A stretch of DNA of 14,252 nucleotides from JAQXDR01 sp038138625 (GTDB taxonomy: Bacteria > Pseudomonadota > Alphaproteobacteria > Rhodobacterales > Rhodobacteraceae). The stretch spans positions 1-14,252 of the forward strand of contig JAYQEA010000101.1 in assembly GCA_038138625.1 (NCBI GenBank), in the 5' to 3' direction. The position numbers and the translations under genes are program-made. Below, one piece after another: positions 13,831-14,252 of this stretch. The stretch's first letter is position 1; every line of letters starts with the position of its first letter. The notes beneath the pieces were generated by a model that was given only the letters and a program-made list of their open reading frames with translations, ran no database searches and had not been told where the DNA came from.

Positions 13831-14121
13831 CTTATCCGTACAGATTACACTTATAGACAAGCGTCGATCTGTATTGGTGGATGTTCGCACATATCTCGTC
13901 ATAGTAGGCTAAGCGGTCTGTCTCGGAACAGCCAGACAGATCGTCTTTTCGTGCTTGCGGGGAAGACTACATCCAATTCTGATGTGTTACGTGCCGTTGA
14001 TAAAAAAGATCATCCAAGCACATCGGTCGATTTTGCCCGTTCAAAGAGGCCGGGATTCGACGTTCCAGATTATCAGACAGCGCCCTGTTCACGGGCAAAG
14101 AACTGAATTACACGGTCTCTT
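13831..14121. other. Non-coding stretch between FadB-type gene and EamA-like gene
   Basis: I see no convincing gene. A 100-residue frame starting inside the hairpin (13804-14106) has no recognisable motif. Two inverted repeats are present. GGTCTGTCT (13915-13923) pairs with AGACAGATC (13934-13942) with one G-U pair and a 10-base loop, followed by GTCTTTTC, and could be a weak terminator. TTTGCCCGT (14032-14040) and ACGGGCAAA (14091-14099) are perfect 9-base arms 50 bases apart. The promoter of the downstream gene should lie here but is not evident. Confidence 0.4.
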
Positions 14122-14252
14122 ATGGTGTTGCATTCCGCGTCTCGACAAGCCCCTGTGGCCATTGCCTTTATGGTCGCAGCAAGCGCGCTTTTGGCCGCGA
14201 CATCGTTAATGGCCAAGATTTTGGGGCTGCCGTCAGAGACAGATACCGGCAT
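14122..14252 (+). CDS. Probable EamA/DMT-family membrane transporter, N-terminus only
   Basis: An open frame of 43 complete codons runs from the ATG at 14122 to the window end. After a short polar start (MVLHSASRQAP) comes a hydrophobic helix, VAIAFMVAASALLAATSLMAKILGL. Its alanine/leucine character and the AK.LGLPS ending resemble the first helix of EamA (drug/metabolite transporter) proteins common in roseobacters. An in-frame stop just upstream (14104) limits earlier starts. The ribosome-binding site is poor, so an internal ATG at 14170 remains possible. With only 43 residues seen, the family call is tentative and the substrate unknown. Confidence 0.55.
   Translation, partial: MVLHSASRQAPVAIAFMVAASALLAATSLMAKILGLPSETDTG

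Noticed and set aside
13804..14106. 100-codon plus-strand frame after the FadB-type gene
   Set aside because: It starts inside a 12-base-pair hairpin, has no ribosome-binding site, and its translation shows no fold-like pattern or motif.
1..14252. CRISPR arrays, tRNA or rRNA genes, insertion sequences, prophage or defence genes
   Set aside because: I saw no regularly spaced repeats, no cloverleaf-like or rRNA-like segments, and no transposase, integrase or nuclease motifs on either strand.

Overview
This window looks like chromosomal DNA of an alphaproteobacterium, most likely a marine Rhodobacteraceae (Roseobacter-group) organism. The basis is protein character and gene neighbourhood: a DUF952-pyrD pair, two PaaI-type thioesterases with a MATE exporter, MerR regulators beside acyl-CoA dehydrogenases, and a thiolase/FadB-type pair. 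GC content is moderate. No database search was possible, so the genus is not assigned.

Layout. (1) Bases 1-722, minus strand: N-terminal 240 codons of an exported 5'-nucleotidase/metallophosphatase cut by the window edge. (2) 948-2353, plus: a small DUF952 protein whose stop overlaps the TTG start of pyrD (class 2 dihydroorotate dehydrogenase). (3) 2385-4635, minus: a tightly coupled three-gene operon, read as hotdog thioesterase 1, hotdog thioesterase 2, MATE exporter, with TAATG and ATGA junctions. (4) 4784-5155 and 5526-5930, plus: two paralogous MerR-family regulators separated by a terminator and a 370-base non-coding gap. (5) 5983-8998, plus: two acyl-CoA dehydrogenases, a 593-residue DmdC/FadE-like enzyme and a 381-residue LCAD-like enzyme, separated by a hairpin terminator. 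(6) 9376-10014: glutathione S-transferase. (7) 10205-13782: a thiolase followed by a 732-residue FadB-type multifunctional enzyme. (8) 14122 to the end: the start of a probable EamA/DMT-family membrane transporter.

Functionally, the block from about 4.2 kb to 13.8 kb is a fatty-acid/acyl-CoA beta-oxidation locus. It encodes dehydrogenation (two ACADs), hydration plus 3-hydroxyacyl oxidation (FadB-type protein), thiolysis (thiolase), acyl-CoA hydrolysis (two thioesterases), and two MerR regulators that probably control it. Electron-transfer flavoprotein and acyl-CoA ligase genes are not in the window.

I found no phage, transposon, CRISPR, RNA gene or defence system, and nothing that amounts to a wholly new system. 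The most interesting signals are non-coding. There is a 40-base nested dyad upstream of the thiolase gene, and a CGTCAC/GTGACG dyad upstream of the second MerR gene that shares its half-element. There is a perfect 8+2+8 palindrome upstream of DUF952-pyrD, and a dyad covering the divergent start region of the thioesterase operon and the first MerR gene.
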